A stretch of DNA of 64,000 nt from Caldisericaceae bacterium (GTDB lineage: Bacteria > Caldisericota > Caldisericia > Caldisericales > Caldisericaceae), in contig JALVXB010000025.1 of assembly GCA_027023025.1 (NCBI GenBank), forward strand, positions 1 to 64,000, in the 5' to 3' direction. Under the pieces are notes generated by a model. The model searched no databases. It was not told the DNA's origin and saw only the letters and a program-made list of their open reading frames with translations. Made by a program: the position numbers and the translations under genes. This document shows, piece after piece, positions 54,619 to 62,973 of this stretch. Numbering within the stretch: the stretch's first letter is position 1; the number at the start of each line of letters is the position of its first letter.

Positions 54619-55118
54619 AAGTGATAACTTACGGAAACCCTGTACTAAGGAAAAAGGCAAAGCGCATTAAAAATATAAATAAAGACATTCTGAGGCTCGT
54701 CGACAATATGTTCAAAACGATGCACACAAACGAACCCCAGGGCGTTGGGCTTGCTGCACCTCAGGTCGGCGTGCCTATTGCACTTTTCGTTTACGAACTG
54801 GACGACGACAAAGGCGTTATTATAAATCCAGAAATTATAGAAAGGAAAGGCAGCGAGATAGGGGAAGAAGGGTGCCTGTCTGTTCCAGGCGTGTTCGGGC
54901 CTGTGGAGCGTGCAACAGAAATTGTGGTAAAGGCGATCAATCTTAAAGGCAAAAGGATTACGCTAAAACTAAAAGGATTTAAAGCGCGCGTATTCCAGCA
55001 CGAAACGGACCACCTGAATGGTATCCTGTTTACTGATTACATTAAAAACATCGACGACCTTGAAGTGGAAGAAGGTTACGAACTGCCGGAAAAACTTGCA
55101 GAGAGGTTTAGAGAGTGA
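54615..55118 (+). CDS. def: Peptide deformylase
   Basis: A 167-residue metalloenzyme with the three PDF motifs: GVGLAAPQVG (43-52), EGCLSVP (85-91, metal ligand Cys87) and QHETDHLNG (128-136, ligands His129 and His133, catalytic Glu130). It removes the formyl group from nascent proteins. ATGA overlap with tsaC and GTGA overlap with fmt; the def-fmt pair is a conserved functional unit. Confidence 0.95.
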   Translation: MKVITYGNPVLRKKAKRIKNINKDILRLVDNMFKTMHTNEPQGVGLAAPQVGVPIALFVYELDDDKGVIINPEIIERKGSEIGEEGCLSVPGVFGPVERATEIVVKAINLKGKRITLKLKGFKARVFQHETDHLNGILFTDYIKNIDDLEVEEGYELPEKLAERFRE

Positions 55119-56026
55119 AGATAGTCTTTTTTGGCTCGTCTGACTTTTCAGTTCCGTTTCTTGAATCAGTAAAAGGCGATACTGTGCTCGTCGTTACCTC
55201 GCCCGACAGAAAAAAGGGGAGAGGTAAAAAGCTGCTTCCAAACCCCGTTAAAGAAAAAGCAATGGCGCTTGGAATTCCATTTATCACTGCAGAAAAACTC
55301 GGCGAAGAAGAAGCACAAAAAATTAAAAGCGTGTCTCCTGAGCTTTTCGTCGTCGTTTCCTACGGAGTTATTATTCCTGAAAGCGTTTTAAGTATTGTAA
55401 ACTGCGCAATCAATGTCCATCCTTCAAAAGTTCCTTATTATAGGGGCGCATCGCCGATCATCCGCCAGATTATGGACGGGGTAAAGGAGAGCGCCGTTTC
55501 TATTATAAAGGTGAGCAAGCGCCTGGATAGGGGAGACATTATTTTGCAAAGGCAGTTTGAAATTTCCGAAACTGACACGCGTGCGGATGTGGAAGAAAAA
55601 GTTATCCGCATTGGAACTGCGCTTTTAAAAGAAGCGATTGAAAAAGTTCAGGCGGAAGGATGCACAGGCGTTCCACAGGAAGGAAAGGGAACCTATGCAA
55701 AAAAAATTACGAAAGAAGACGAGAAAATCGATTGGGGGCAGCCTGCTTTAAAAGTATACAATAAGGTCAGGGCACTTTATCCTTCTCCCTGTGCGTATGC
55801 CTTTTTCAGGGGAAAACGCGTGAAGGTAAGGAAGGCATTGCTTTCTAATGATAGCTCAAGCGGAGTGCCCGGCAGTGTCGTAAGTGTGGGTAAAAACGAA
55901 ATTGTCGTGCAGTGCGGGGCAGGTGCATTGAAGTTGCTCGAGCTTCAGATGGAAGGGAGAAAGCCTGTTTCTGCACGCGACTTTATCAATGGGGTAAAGC
56001 CAAAAGTAGGAGAAAAGTTTGAGTAG
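55115..56026 (+). CDS. fmt: Methionyl-tRNA formyltransferase
   Basis: A 303-residue enzyme. The N-terminal Rossmann domain has FFGSSDFSVPFLES, DRKKGRGKKLLPNPVKEKA and the active-site NVHPSKVPYYRGASPI followed by ISETDTRADVEEK. The C-terminal OB-like domain recognises tRNA. It uses 10-formyl-THF, a product of the FchA pathway encoded upstream. GTG start overlapping def. Confidence 0.95.
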   Translation: MKIVFFGSSDFSVPFLESVKGDTVLVVTSPDRKKGRGKKLLPNPVKEKAMALGIPFITAEKLGEEEAQKIKSVSPELFVVVSYGVIIPESVLSIVNCAINVHPSKVPYYRGASPIIRQIMDGVKESAVSIIKVSKRLDRGDIILQRQFEISETDTRADVEEKVIRIGTALLKEAIEKVQAEGCTGVPQEGKGTYAKKITKEDEKIDWGQPALKVYNKVRALYPSPCAYAFFRGKRVKVRKALLSNDSSSGVPGSVVSVGKNEIVVQCGAGALKLLELQMEGRKPVSARDFINGVKPKVGEKFE

Positions 56027-57044
56027 AAAGACGATTCTTCTCAGTGGATACTTCGGGTTTGGAAATTGCGGAGACGAACTCATCTATTCGATAGAAAAAG
56101 AAACATTTGCAAGACTCGGTTTTTCCATTTACGCACTTTCAGAAAATCCAGAGGAACACTACGAATTTAGGCGCAAGAATTTACTTGAAATACTCCGTGC
56201 CATCCGTGCCTCTGATGTGGTGGTAAGCGGAGGTGGCGGGCTAATCCAGGATAAGACGAGTTTAAACAGTCTAGTTTATTATGTTTTTATTTTGTTTGTC
56301 GCGCAATTATTCCACAAAAAAACTGCCTGCTTCGCACAGGGCATCGGCCCTCTGCACACAAAAGTGGGTATGTTTTTAACGAGGAAAGTGCTAAATGAAA
56401 CGGATTTTATCAGTGTACGAGACGACTTTTCCGTGCAGGAGCTTAAAAAGTGTGGAGTAAAAAGTAAAATTTACAAAACTGCTGATGTCGCTTTTCTTCT
56501 TAAAGATAAAAAAGAAATGAAACTTCCTTTTGAGCGGTTTGTACTTTTTGCTCCGGGCAAAGCATTAAAAATACCTGCAATTGAAACGCTCGTTGAAGTG
56601 GGTAAATATGTAGAGGAAAAAACAGGCCTGCCGCTTGTCGTTGTCCCACTCTATCCTGCGCGTGACGGTAAACTTTGCAGCACACTTTCTCAAAAGTTAA
56701 ACACGCCTCTTATCGTGCCGCCCTCCCCTTTGCACTATGCTTACCTGGTGGAGAAAAGCGAATTTGTCGTGGGAATGCGTTATCACTCTGTTGTGCTTTC
56801 TGCTTTGAAAGGTAAAGCATTTACGGCCCTTGTTTACGACCCGAAAGTAAAAGCGCTTGCAGACGAGTTTGGCGTGAAGGTTGTGGAGGATTACGGCAAT
56901 GTGGACTTTGGCACCTTTAAGGAAGTGTTTGACTTTAACTTTGCACGCAGAGCGGACATAGTAGAAAACCTCAATAAAAAAACTACCGAACTTAAAGAGC
57001 GTGCCCTGCAAAACTTCGTCCTTTTTGAGAAAACATTTGGGTAG
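56019..57044 (+). CDS. csaB: Polysaccharide pyruvyl transferase CsaB
   Basis: A 341-residue protein of the pyruvyl-transferase family. It has the N-terminal LSGYFGFGNCGDELIYSIE (glycine-rich, about 7-25), ACFAQGIGPLHTKVG and the C-terminal GMRYHSVVLSALKGK. CsaB adds ketal-pyruvate to a cell-wall polysaccharide that anchors SLH-domain S-layer proteins, so an S-layer is implied. TTG start, 8 bp inside fmt. Confidence 0.88.
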   Translation: MSRKTILLSGYFGFGNCGDELIYSIEKETFARLGFSIYALSENPEEHYEFRRKNLLEILRAIRASDVVVSGGGGLIQDKTSLNSLVYYVFILFVAQLFHKKTACFAQGIGPLHTKVGMFLTRKVLNETDFISVRDDFSVQELKKCGVKSKIYKTADVAFLLKDKKEMKLPFERFVLFAPGKALKIPAIETLVEVGKYVEEKTGLPLVVVPLYPARDGKLCSTLSQKLNTPLIVPPSPLHYAYLVEKSEFVVGMRYHSVVLSALKGKAFTALVYDPKVKALADEFGVKVVEDYGNVDFGTFKEVFDFNFARRADIVENLNKKTTELKERALQNFVLFEKTFG

Positions 57045-57050
57045 GGAAAA

Positions 57051-57674
57051 TTGCTGAAAGATTTGCTTGACTTCGTTTTTCCTCCCCGCTGCGTTATCTG
57101 CGGAAAAGAAACAGACGGTGCGAGTGTCTGCCTTCAGTGCAAGTCTAAAATAAAATTTATTGAATATCCGCTGATTTTACACAGAAAAAATACTTATTTC
57201 TACGCAATTACGAGGTACGAAGGCATTTCCGAAAAATTAGTGAAGAAACTTAAATTTTCAAATAGAAAGCGCATTGCAGAAGACCTGGGGAAAATTTTTG
57301 CAGATTTTGTTAAAGAAAATGATATTCGTGCAGATTTCGTGGGTTTTGTCCCTATGTCAAAAAAGGAGTTAAGGAGCAGGGGCTTTAACCAGTCTTATCT
57401 TATTGCCCGCGCGACTTCTAAAAGGCTGAACATCCCGCTGTTCTCAGGTATCAGTAAAGTAAAGGAAACGAAGAAACAGGTGGGACTCTCCCGGGCAGGT
57501 AGAATAAAAAATGTAAAAAACGCATTTAAATTTTCTCAGAGTATTCCTGGTTCTCTCATCGTCGTGGACGATGTGTTTACTACTGGAAGCACTGCAAAAG
57601 AAGTTGCCCGTGCATCGAAAGGTTTTGTCAAAGGGAATTTTTATTTTATTGCATTTTCTCAAAAAATAGGGTAA
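57051..57674 (+). CDS. comF: ComF-family phosphoribosyltransferase-like protein
   Basis: A 207-residue protein: N-terminal zinc finger CVICGKETDGASVCLQC, then FSNRKRIAEDLG, LRSRGFNQSYLIA and the PRPP-binding motif LIVVDDVFTTGSTAKEV near the end. ComF/GntX proteins act in DNA uptake in competent bacteria, through an unclear mechanism. TTG start 6 nt after csaB. Confidence 0.88.
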   Translation: MLKDLLDFVFPPRCVICGKETDGASVCLQCKSKIKFIEYPLILHRKNTYFYAITRYEGISEKLVKKLKFSNRKRIAEDLGKIFADFVKENDIRADFVGFVPMSKKELRSRGFNQSYLIARATSKRLNIPLFSGISKVKETKKQVGLSRAGRIKNVKNAFKFSQSIPGSLIVVDDVFTTGSTAKEVARASKGFVKGNFYFIAFSQKIG

Positions 57675-57713
57675 TATGTTTAAAGTAAATTTTTAGCAAA
57701 GGAGGTGTAAGCG

Positions 57714-58991
57714 ATGCGTAGAAACAGAAATTTGGTTTCTCTGGTAGTTGCATTTATCTTTGTATTTACCTTGTTTTTATATCCTTTTGCTGCTGGAGCC
57801 TCTTCGTATGCGTATAACTTCTCAGCAGGAAGCAGGACTTTCACTGATACGCTGGGAAAATCTTATTCTATGCCGAATGCCCCTGTCGTTAAAAACGGTG
57901 TATTCTTCGTGTCGCTTCGTGCCGTTGTCGAAAGTGCAGGCGGCAGCGTTCTATACATCCCTAAAACTCGTGCAGTAAAACTTTCTTACGGTAAAAATAA
58001 GGGCTATTTACTGATAGGCAAGAAGTACGCCACGGTAAATGGCAAGTTATTCCCTATGAAGCAGTGCTCTTTCCTTGAGAAGAATCACACGATGATAGAT
58101 GTGCGCTACATTGCTGCACTTTTTGCAGGTTCTGCGAACATTACTGGAGAGCAGTGCTCACTTACTTTCTACAAAATATTTATCGGCAAGGACGCACTGA
58201 AAAACGAGGTAGTCCTTTACTCCGAGCCGAAACGGATCGTTTCACTTGCTCCAAACCTTACGGAGATTTTATTTGCAATTGGTGCAGGTTCTCGCGTGGT
58301 GGGAGTTTCAAACTACTCTGACTATCCAGAGGCCGCCCTTGAAAAGCCAAAAGTGGGCGGATTCTTTAATCCTTCGATAGAGAAAATTTTTGCATTGAAC
58401 CCGGATTTGGTGCTCGTTGCGCGCGGCACTCCTTTTTCCGTGATTAACAAACTTAAGTCTCTTCACATACAGGTGTTTACCAGCGATCCGCACACGATAA
58501 AAGACATTTACAATTTAATTCTTACCGTTGGTAAACTTACGGGAAATGTGAAGGAAAGCCTTCAAGTCGTGCAGAAAATGCGTTCCGTGGAGAGCAGTAT
58601 CGTTGCAAAAGTAAGCAAAATTCCGTTAAGCAAGCGTAAGAAAGTGTATGTGGAGATCTGGAACAGTCCGAAAATGTCAGTTGGAAAAGGAACTTTTATT
58701 GATGCACTTATAAAAGAAGCAGGCGGTATAAACATTGCAGAGAATGCAAAAGGCAGCTGGCCTATAATGAGCGACGAAGCGATTATAAAGGCAAATCCGG
58801 ATGTAATCGTCATTTTGTATAAAGGAAGCGTTGATGCAATAAAAAATCGTCCGGGATGGAGCAACATTACTGCCGTAAAAAATAATGCGATTTATGTTTT
58901 AAATCCAGATATTTTTGAACGCCCCGGGCCGAGAATCGTTCAAGGACTTGAAAAACTTTACGAGATAATGTACGGGAAAAATGGAGGATAA
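57714..58991 (+). CDS. BtuF-type substrate-binding protein fused to a copper-amine-oxidase-like domain
   Basis: A 425-residue secreted protein with a signal peptide (about 8-30). Residues ~35-155 form a CuAO-N1-like stalk domain (FFVSLRAVVESAGGSVLYIP, then IDVRYIAALF). Residues ~160-425 are a class III solute-binding protein (KRIVSLAPNLTEILFAIGAG, VGGFFNPSIEKIFALNPDLV). With the permease and ATPase downstream it forms a cobalamin/haem/iron-chelate importer; the ligand cannot be decided from sequence. No lipobox Cys, so the extra domain may hold it at the wall. AAGGAGGTG precedes the ATG. Confidence 0.85.
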   Translation: MRRNRNLVSLVVAFIFVFTLFLYPFAAGASSYAYNFSAGSRTFTDTLGKSYSMPNAPVVKNGVFFVSLRAVVESAGGSVLYIPKTRAVKLSYGKNKGYLLIGKKYATVNGKLFPMKQCSFLEKNHTMIDVRYIAALFAGSANITGEQCSLTFYKIFIGKDALKNEVVLYSEPKRIVSLAPNLTEILFAIGAGSRVVGVSNYSDYPEAALEKPKVGGFFNPSIEKIFALNPDLVLVARGTPFSVINKLKSLHIQVFTSDPHTIKDIYNLILTVGKLTGNVKESLQVVQKMRSVESSIVAKVSKIPLSKRKKVYVEIWNSPKMSVGKGTFIDALIKEAGGINIAENAKGSWPIMSDEAIIKANPDVIVILYKGSVDAIKNRPGWSNITAVKNNAIYVLNPDIFERPGPRIVQGLEKLYEIMYGKNGG

Positions 58992-59994
58992 GCGGTTTTT
59001 ACTTCTTACTATTTTTCTTGCCCTGCTACTTTTCGTAACAGGGCTTTTTTCTCTCCTTCTTGGGCAGGTGCACTTTCCCCTTTCTTCGTTTCTGAAACTC
59101 TTTGGTGGTAAGAGCGGCTCTTTTCGCACGATCGTTTTAGATATACGCCTGCCCCGTTTTTTGCTTGCTGCGTCAGTTGGTGCAATGCTTTCAATTTCTG
59201 GTATGATTCTGCAAACAGTTTTTAGAAATCCGCTCGTTGACCCGTACTTTCTTGGTGTTTCGTCTGCTGCAGAGTTAGGTGCAAGCGTTGCAATTTTGTT
59301 TGGGTTTGGCGCAACTCTGTTTGGGTTTTCTATGGTATCCTTGTTTGCTTTTGTATTTGCACTTGCCCTCGTATTTTTCCTCGTGCGCATCATCCGCTTC
59401 GTGCATGTCGAGTATTCGCGTATAGCAGTGGTGCTGATAGGTATTGCGATTGCGTATGTGCTGAATGCAGTAAACACTTTGCTTATTTCTTTCAAAAAGG
59501 ACATATTTCTCGAATCGATGTTCTGGAGTATGCGCGGGTTTAACAGTGCCTCAATAAACGAATTCTGGTTTTCTACTCCATTTCTAATTGTGGGGATTAT
59601 TTTTGCCCTATTAAAGTCAAAACAGATGAACATCTTTCTTTCGAGCGACATCACTGCACACTCTCTCGGCATAAGCGTGAAACGGTTTATATGTCTTATG
59701 CTCTGTGTGTCGGCTTTGCTTTCCTCTGTTTCTGCAGTGCTTGCGGGGACTGTGATTTTTGTGGGTCTGTTCGTGCCGCATGTCGGCAGAATGATCGTGG
59801 GGGAGGATAGATTTAAGTTGTCAATTACGACACTTTTGCTTGGTGCTATTTTCCTCCCCGCATTCGACCTTATTGCGCGCACGATAATTCCGTCTCAGGA
59901 GATACCGGTAAATACAATTGCATCGCTCGTTGGCGCTCCGTTTTTTGTATTTTTGTTTTTCAAAAGAGGAAACAATGGATTATTTAAAGGTTGA
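58981..59994 (+). CDS. FecCD/BtuC-type ABC permease
   Basis: A 337-residue protein with about ten helices. RLPRFLLAASVGAMLSISGM (about 52-71), QTVFRNPLVDPYFLGVSSAA and GLFVPHVGRMIVG are FecCD signatures, the last touching the ATPase. It forms the channel for the substrate-binding protein upstream, whose gene it overlaps by 11 bp. Confidence 0.92.
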   Translation: MEDKRFLLLTIFLALLLFVTGLFSLLLGQVHFPLSSFLKLFGGKSGSFRTIVLDIRLPRFLLAASVGAMLSISGMILQTVFRNPLVDPYFLGVSSAAELGASVAILFGFGATLFGFSMVSLFAFVFALALVFFLVRIIRFVHVEYSRIAVVLIGIAIAYVLNAVNTLLISFKKDIFLESMFWSMRGFNSASINEFWFSTPFLIVGIIFALLKSKQMNIFLSSDITAHSLGISVKRFICLMLCVSALLSSVSAVLAGTVIFVGLFVPHVGRMIVGEDRFKLSITTLLLGAIFLPAFDLIARTIIPSQEIPVNTIASLVGAPFFVFLFFKRGNNGLFKG

Positions 59995-60709
59995 AAATCT
60001 TTATTTTGCATACGAAAAGAACAAAAAGTATGTGCTCTGTGGGCTGAACCTTGCCGTAAACAGAAATGGGATTTATGTATTGCTTGGCCGTAACGGAAGT
60101 GGTAAAACTACTCTTCTTAAAATTTTGATTAAGTACCTTTTGCCGCAAAAAGGCACGGTTCTTATCGAAGGCGAGGACTTATCCAAAATCAGCCTTCCCG
60201 AACTTTCAAAAAAAGTTTCTTTCCTTGAAAGCGAGATACCCTACATACCGCTTACCGTGTCTGAAATACTAAGCTGGGGTATGTTTCCTTACAAAAGGCA
60301 CTTTGACGCGCGCGAAGTTTCCAGCGAGCTAAACCTTTCTGGACTGCTAAGTGAAAATTTTAATAATTTAAGCACTGGAGAAAAAAAGCGCGTCCTGCTC
60401 GGGCGGCTGTTTGTCCAGAAAACAAAGATTGTTTTAATAGACGAACCGTTTAACTTTCTTGACCCTTACTACAAATTAGAAATTGCAGAGATGTTAAAGA
60501 CACTTTCAAGGGAAAGAATTGTGTTTATTACAACGCACGACCTTGGTGTTGCGGCAAATTTAGGCAGTGAAGTATTTCTTATTCATCAGGGAAAAATATT
60601 TGCAAGAAAAACGCAAAATGACCTATTTTCTGGAAATGAGTTATACGAAGTTTTTGGGATAAACGAAAAGTTAAAAGAAGAGTTCATCCGATTTTACAAA
60701 TTGGGGTAG
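59975..60709 (+). CDS. ABC transporter ATP-binding protein (BtuD/FepC type)
   Basis: A 244-residue ATPase: Walker A GRNGSGKTTLLK (about 35-46), signature NLSTGEKKRVLLG, Walker B IVLIDEPFNFLDP and the H-loop TTHDLG. It powers the importer. ATG 59975 has GAGGA 5 nt upstream and overlaps the permease gene by 20 bp. Last gene of the long rightward run. Confidence 0.93.
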   Translation: MDYLKVENLYFAYEKNKKYVLCGLNLAVNRNGIYVLLGRNGSGKTTLLKILIKYLLPQKGTVLIEGEDLSKISLPELSKKVSFLESEIPYIPLTVSEILSWGMFPYKRHFDAREVSSELNLSGLLSENFNNLSTGEKKRVLLGRLFVQKTKIVLIDEPFNFLDPYYKLEIAEMLKTLSRERIVFITTHDLGVAANLGSEVFLIHQGKIFARKTQNDLFSGNELYEVFGINEKLKEEFIRFYKLG

Positions 60710-60950
60710 TGCATTTTATTTTTAGAAACTCGCCTTTTTGTAACTGAGAAAAGAACTTTTTGCGGAGTTGGGTGAATCCCTGAGAGTCTTTCTTCTTTTT
60801 CTGTACCTTAGTTATAAAATTATGGGATTTTTAGGTTCCTATAATATATGGTTTTTCAGTTTTACAGTTGTTTTTATGCGTTTTGTCCTGCTTTTGTATC
60901 TGAAAATTAGTATCACTAAATTTTATTGCTCTTAATTTAGGGATAAAACT

Positions 60951-61214
60951 ACGAATTTTTGTTCGGGAAAGTGGAAAATCGGGACATCAAAGAATGCTGA
61001 TAAATAAAGGGTTTCTAAAAACTATAACCTATGAGATTATATTTAATTTTAGGTATGGTTAAAGAAACACTGATAAATACAGGATTTGTTGCCTTCTAAA
61101 ATAAGGCGTTTTAAGCGTTTTGTAGGTATATTTACCCGATTTTTCTCAAAATTTGCGTCTACGGGCATTTAAATGGCATGTTTTGAATTAGCCTTGATAA
61201 ATACAGGGTTTGTT
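60951..61214 (-). repeat. Module A repeat, copy 3
   Basis: The reverse complement carries ACCCTGTATTTATCA, CATGCCATTTAAATGCCCGT, ACCTACAAAACGCTTAAAAC and GAACAAAAATTCGT. It is closer to copy 1 (4688-4960) than to copy 2. The CCTKTATTTATCAG unit again occurs three times. Confidence 0.85.
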
Positions 61215-61225
61215 AAATATTATTT

Positions 61226-61380
61226 GTCATCCTGAGCAGCCTTTGCGAAGGATCTCAATGAATAGAAAGGACACGAAGTTTCCTTTCTAACTTTTCTTCC
61301 TGTGGCTGCAGAAATGAATTTGGAGGCAAGTTACAAAAAACTTTCTCACACTAAAAAGTAAAGTTTCTGCTGTGCTTTCC
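61226..61380 (-). repeat. Module B repeat, copy 5
   Basis: The reverse complement contains GGAAGAAAAGTTAGAAAGGA and AACTTCGTGTCCTTTC, then a GATCCTTCGCAAAGGCTGCT end. Starts only 12 nt from module A copy 3. Confidence 0.85.
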
Positions 61381-61410
61381 AAAAGATAAGTCTAACAAAA
61401 AGGGCTTGCC

Positions 61411-61454
61411 GTTAGGGCAGAGATTCTTCAGTCGCCTTGCTCCTTCAGAATGAC
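61411..61454 (-). repeat. Module C repeat, copy 8
   Basis: Reverse complement GTCATTCTGAAGGAGCAAGG with CGACTGAAGAATCTCTGCCC; an 8-nt longer variant like copy 5. Confidence 0.7.
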
Positions 61455-61492
61455 CGGGGAAAATGCAAGTGGCATAAAAAATTGCAAGGTTT

Positions 61493-61527
61493 TTAGGATA
61501 GAGGTTCTTCGCTTCGCTCAGAACGAC
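61493..61527 (-). repeat. Module C repeat, copy 9
   Basis: Reverse complement GTCGTTCTGAGCGAAGCGAA followed by GAACCTCTATCC. Confidence 0.8.
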
Positions 61528-61540
61528 AAAAAAGACGAAA

Positions 61541-61572
61541 AGGCAGAGACTCTTCGCTACGCTTAGAGTGAC
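61541..61572 (-). repeat. Module C repeat, copy 10
   Basis: Reverse complement GTCACTCTAAGCGTAGCGAA followed by GAGTCTCTGCCT. Confidence 0.8.
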
Positions 61573-61728
61573 AAAAATCAGAGTGGCTGGGGAAAAATCA
61601 GAGTGACAAAAATTTTTCAGGGTGGTAAAGAAGTAAAATGACTAAAAATGTAAGTAATGTGAAACTATCGAGAAAGAAGCAGAATGACACTACAAGTATT
61701 TGTTAGGGCGACGAAGAAAAAGAGTTTG

Positions 61729-62973
61729 TCAATCTTTTACACAGGTGCCGTAAAGAAGGTCGGAATCTGCACTTTCTGCTTTTACGCTTACGATGTCTCC
61801 GGGATTTATCTTTCTATTGCAGGCAAACTTTACCCTGAGGTAGTACGGAGTAAACCCAGAGTAATATCCGACTCTTTCTTCCTCTACGAGGACCTCTACA
61901 TTCTTTTGGACGAATCTTTCCTTGTATTGCTTTTGCACTTCTTTTGCAAACTCGCTGAGTCTTTGTGCCCTCACCTTTTTCGTGCCTTCACTTACTGTGT
62001 CCTGCATAAAGTAAGCAGGCGTAAACGGACGCCTTGAATACCTGAATATGTGCACTTTTGAAAACTCTACTTCTTTTACGATTTTCATAGAATTTAAAAA
62101 TGCATCTTCACTTTCGCCAGGAAAGCCTACTATAATATCTGTGCTTATAGAAAAGTTTTTATCTTTTTCGCGCAATTTTCTTGCAATTTTTAGATACTCA
62201 CTTGCGGTGTACTTTCTCTTCATTCGCGCAAGGACTTCGTCGTCTCCTGACTGTAGTGACATATGAAGGTGCGGCACGACGGGCGGCTCAATTTCCTTAA
62301 TAAGCGTATCAGTCACTGCCGTGGGATATATCGAGCTAATTCTTATTCTACTGATTCCGTCTATTTTCTTCAGTGCTTTAAGTAACTCTGCAAGAGATAT
62401 CCCGATGTCCTCTCCGTACTTTCCTATCTCTGTCCCCGTGAGAACGATTTCTTTGTATCCTTTTTCTGCAAGGCCTTTAACTTCATCTACGGTTTGTTCT
62501 ATGGGTTTGCTTTTTATTTTGTGTCCGCGCACAAACGGTACAATACAAAATGTGCAAAAGTTGTCGCACCCTTCTTCTATTTTTACGGTTGCCCTTGTGT
62601 GCTCTGCGAATGCCGAAATTTTTTCTACTTTTAAGTCTATTGGAACGGTTGTCCCGCTGTGATAAAATTCTGCGATTTTGCTGCGCTCTCCTCTGTATAA
62701 AACGGTATTTTTAGACTTAAAGTCGCTGTGCAAATTGGCAAAGCAACTCGTTATGATTATTTTTGCTTTGGGGTTTTTGCGCTGCGCAAAGTGTAGTGCT
62801 TTGCGCGTTTCCGCTTCTGCCTTTTGGGTTACCACGCAGGAATTTATGATGTAAAGGTCTGCTGCTTCTTTGAAAGGTACGATTTTGTCTCCGTATTTTT
62901 CAAATGATTCTCTGATCAGTTCGCTCTCGTACTGATTGGTTTTGCACCCTAAAGTGAATATTGCAACGCGCAT
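61729..62973 (-). CDS. mtaB: tRNA t6A37 methylthiotransferase MtaB
   Basis: A 414-residue radical-SAM methylthiotransferase. The N-terminal UPF0004 domain holds three cluster cysteines (LGCKTNQYES, then NSCVVTQKAEAE and TSCFANL). The radical-SAM motif is CDNFCTFC with VPFVRGHKIKS, and a TRAM domain closes the protein. The SCVVTQKAE and ETGIGKYG-like patterns favour MtaB over MiaB or RimO. It makes ms2t6A in tRNA-Lys. The ATG shares one base with the hrcA stop (TAATG), so the two are coupled. Confidence 0.92.
   Translation of the reverse strand: MRVAIFTLGCKTNQYESELIRESFEKYGDKIVPFKEAADLYIINSCVVTQKAEAETRKALHFAQRKNPKAKIIITSCFANLHSDFKSKNTVLYRGERSKIAEFYHSGTTVPIDLKVEKISAFAEHTRATVKIEEGCDNFCTFCIVPFVRGHKIKSKPIEQTVDEVKGLAEKGYKEIVLTGTEIGKYGEDIGISLAELLKALKKIDGISRIRISSIYPTAVTDTLIKEIEPPVVPHLHMSLQSGDDEVLARMKRKYTASEYLKIARKLREKDKNFSISTDIIVGFPGESEDAFLNSMKIVKEVEFSKVHIFRYSRRPFTPAYFMQDTVSEGTKKVRAQRLSEFAKEVQKQYKERFVQKNVEVLVEEERVGYYSGFTPYYLRVKFACNRKINPGDIVSVKAESADSDLLYGTCVKD

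Larger units (their letters stand above)
60710..61728. other. Gene-free repeat-rich interval 4
   Basis: About 1 kb without a credible gene. Repeat modules lie on the minus strand: A (60951-61214), B (61226-61380), then three C copies to 61572, so read on that strand the order is C, C, C, B, A, as in clusters 1 and 2. It separates the convergent btuD-type and mtaB genes. Confidence 0.75.

Noticed and set aside
57050-57713. Cobalamin riboswitch before the BtuF-type gene
   Set aside because: Only 39 nt separate it from comF, too short for a B12 riboswitch; no conserved B12-box words seen.
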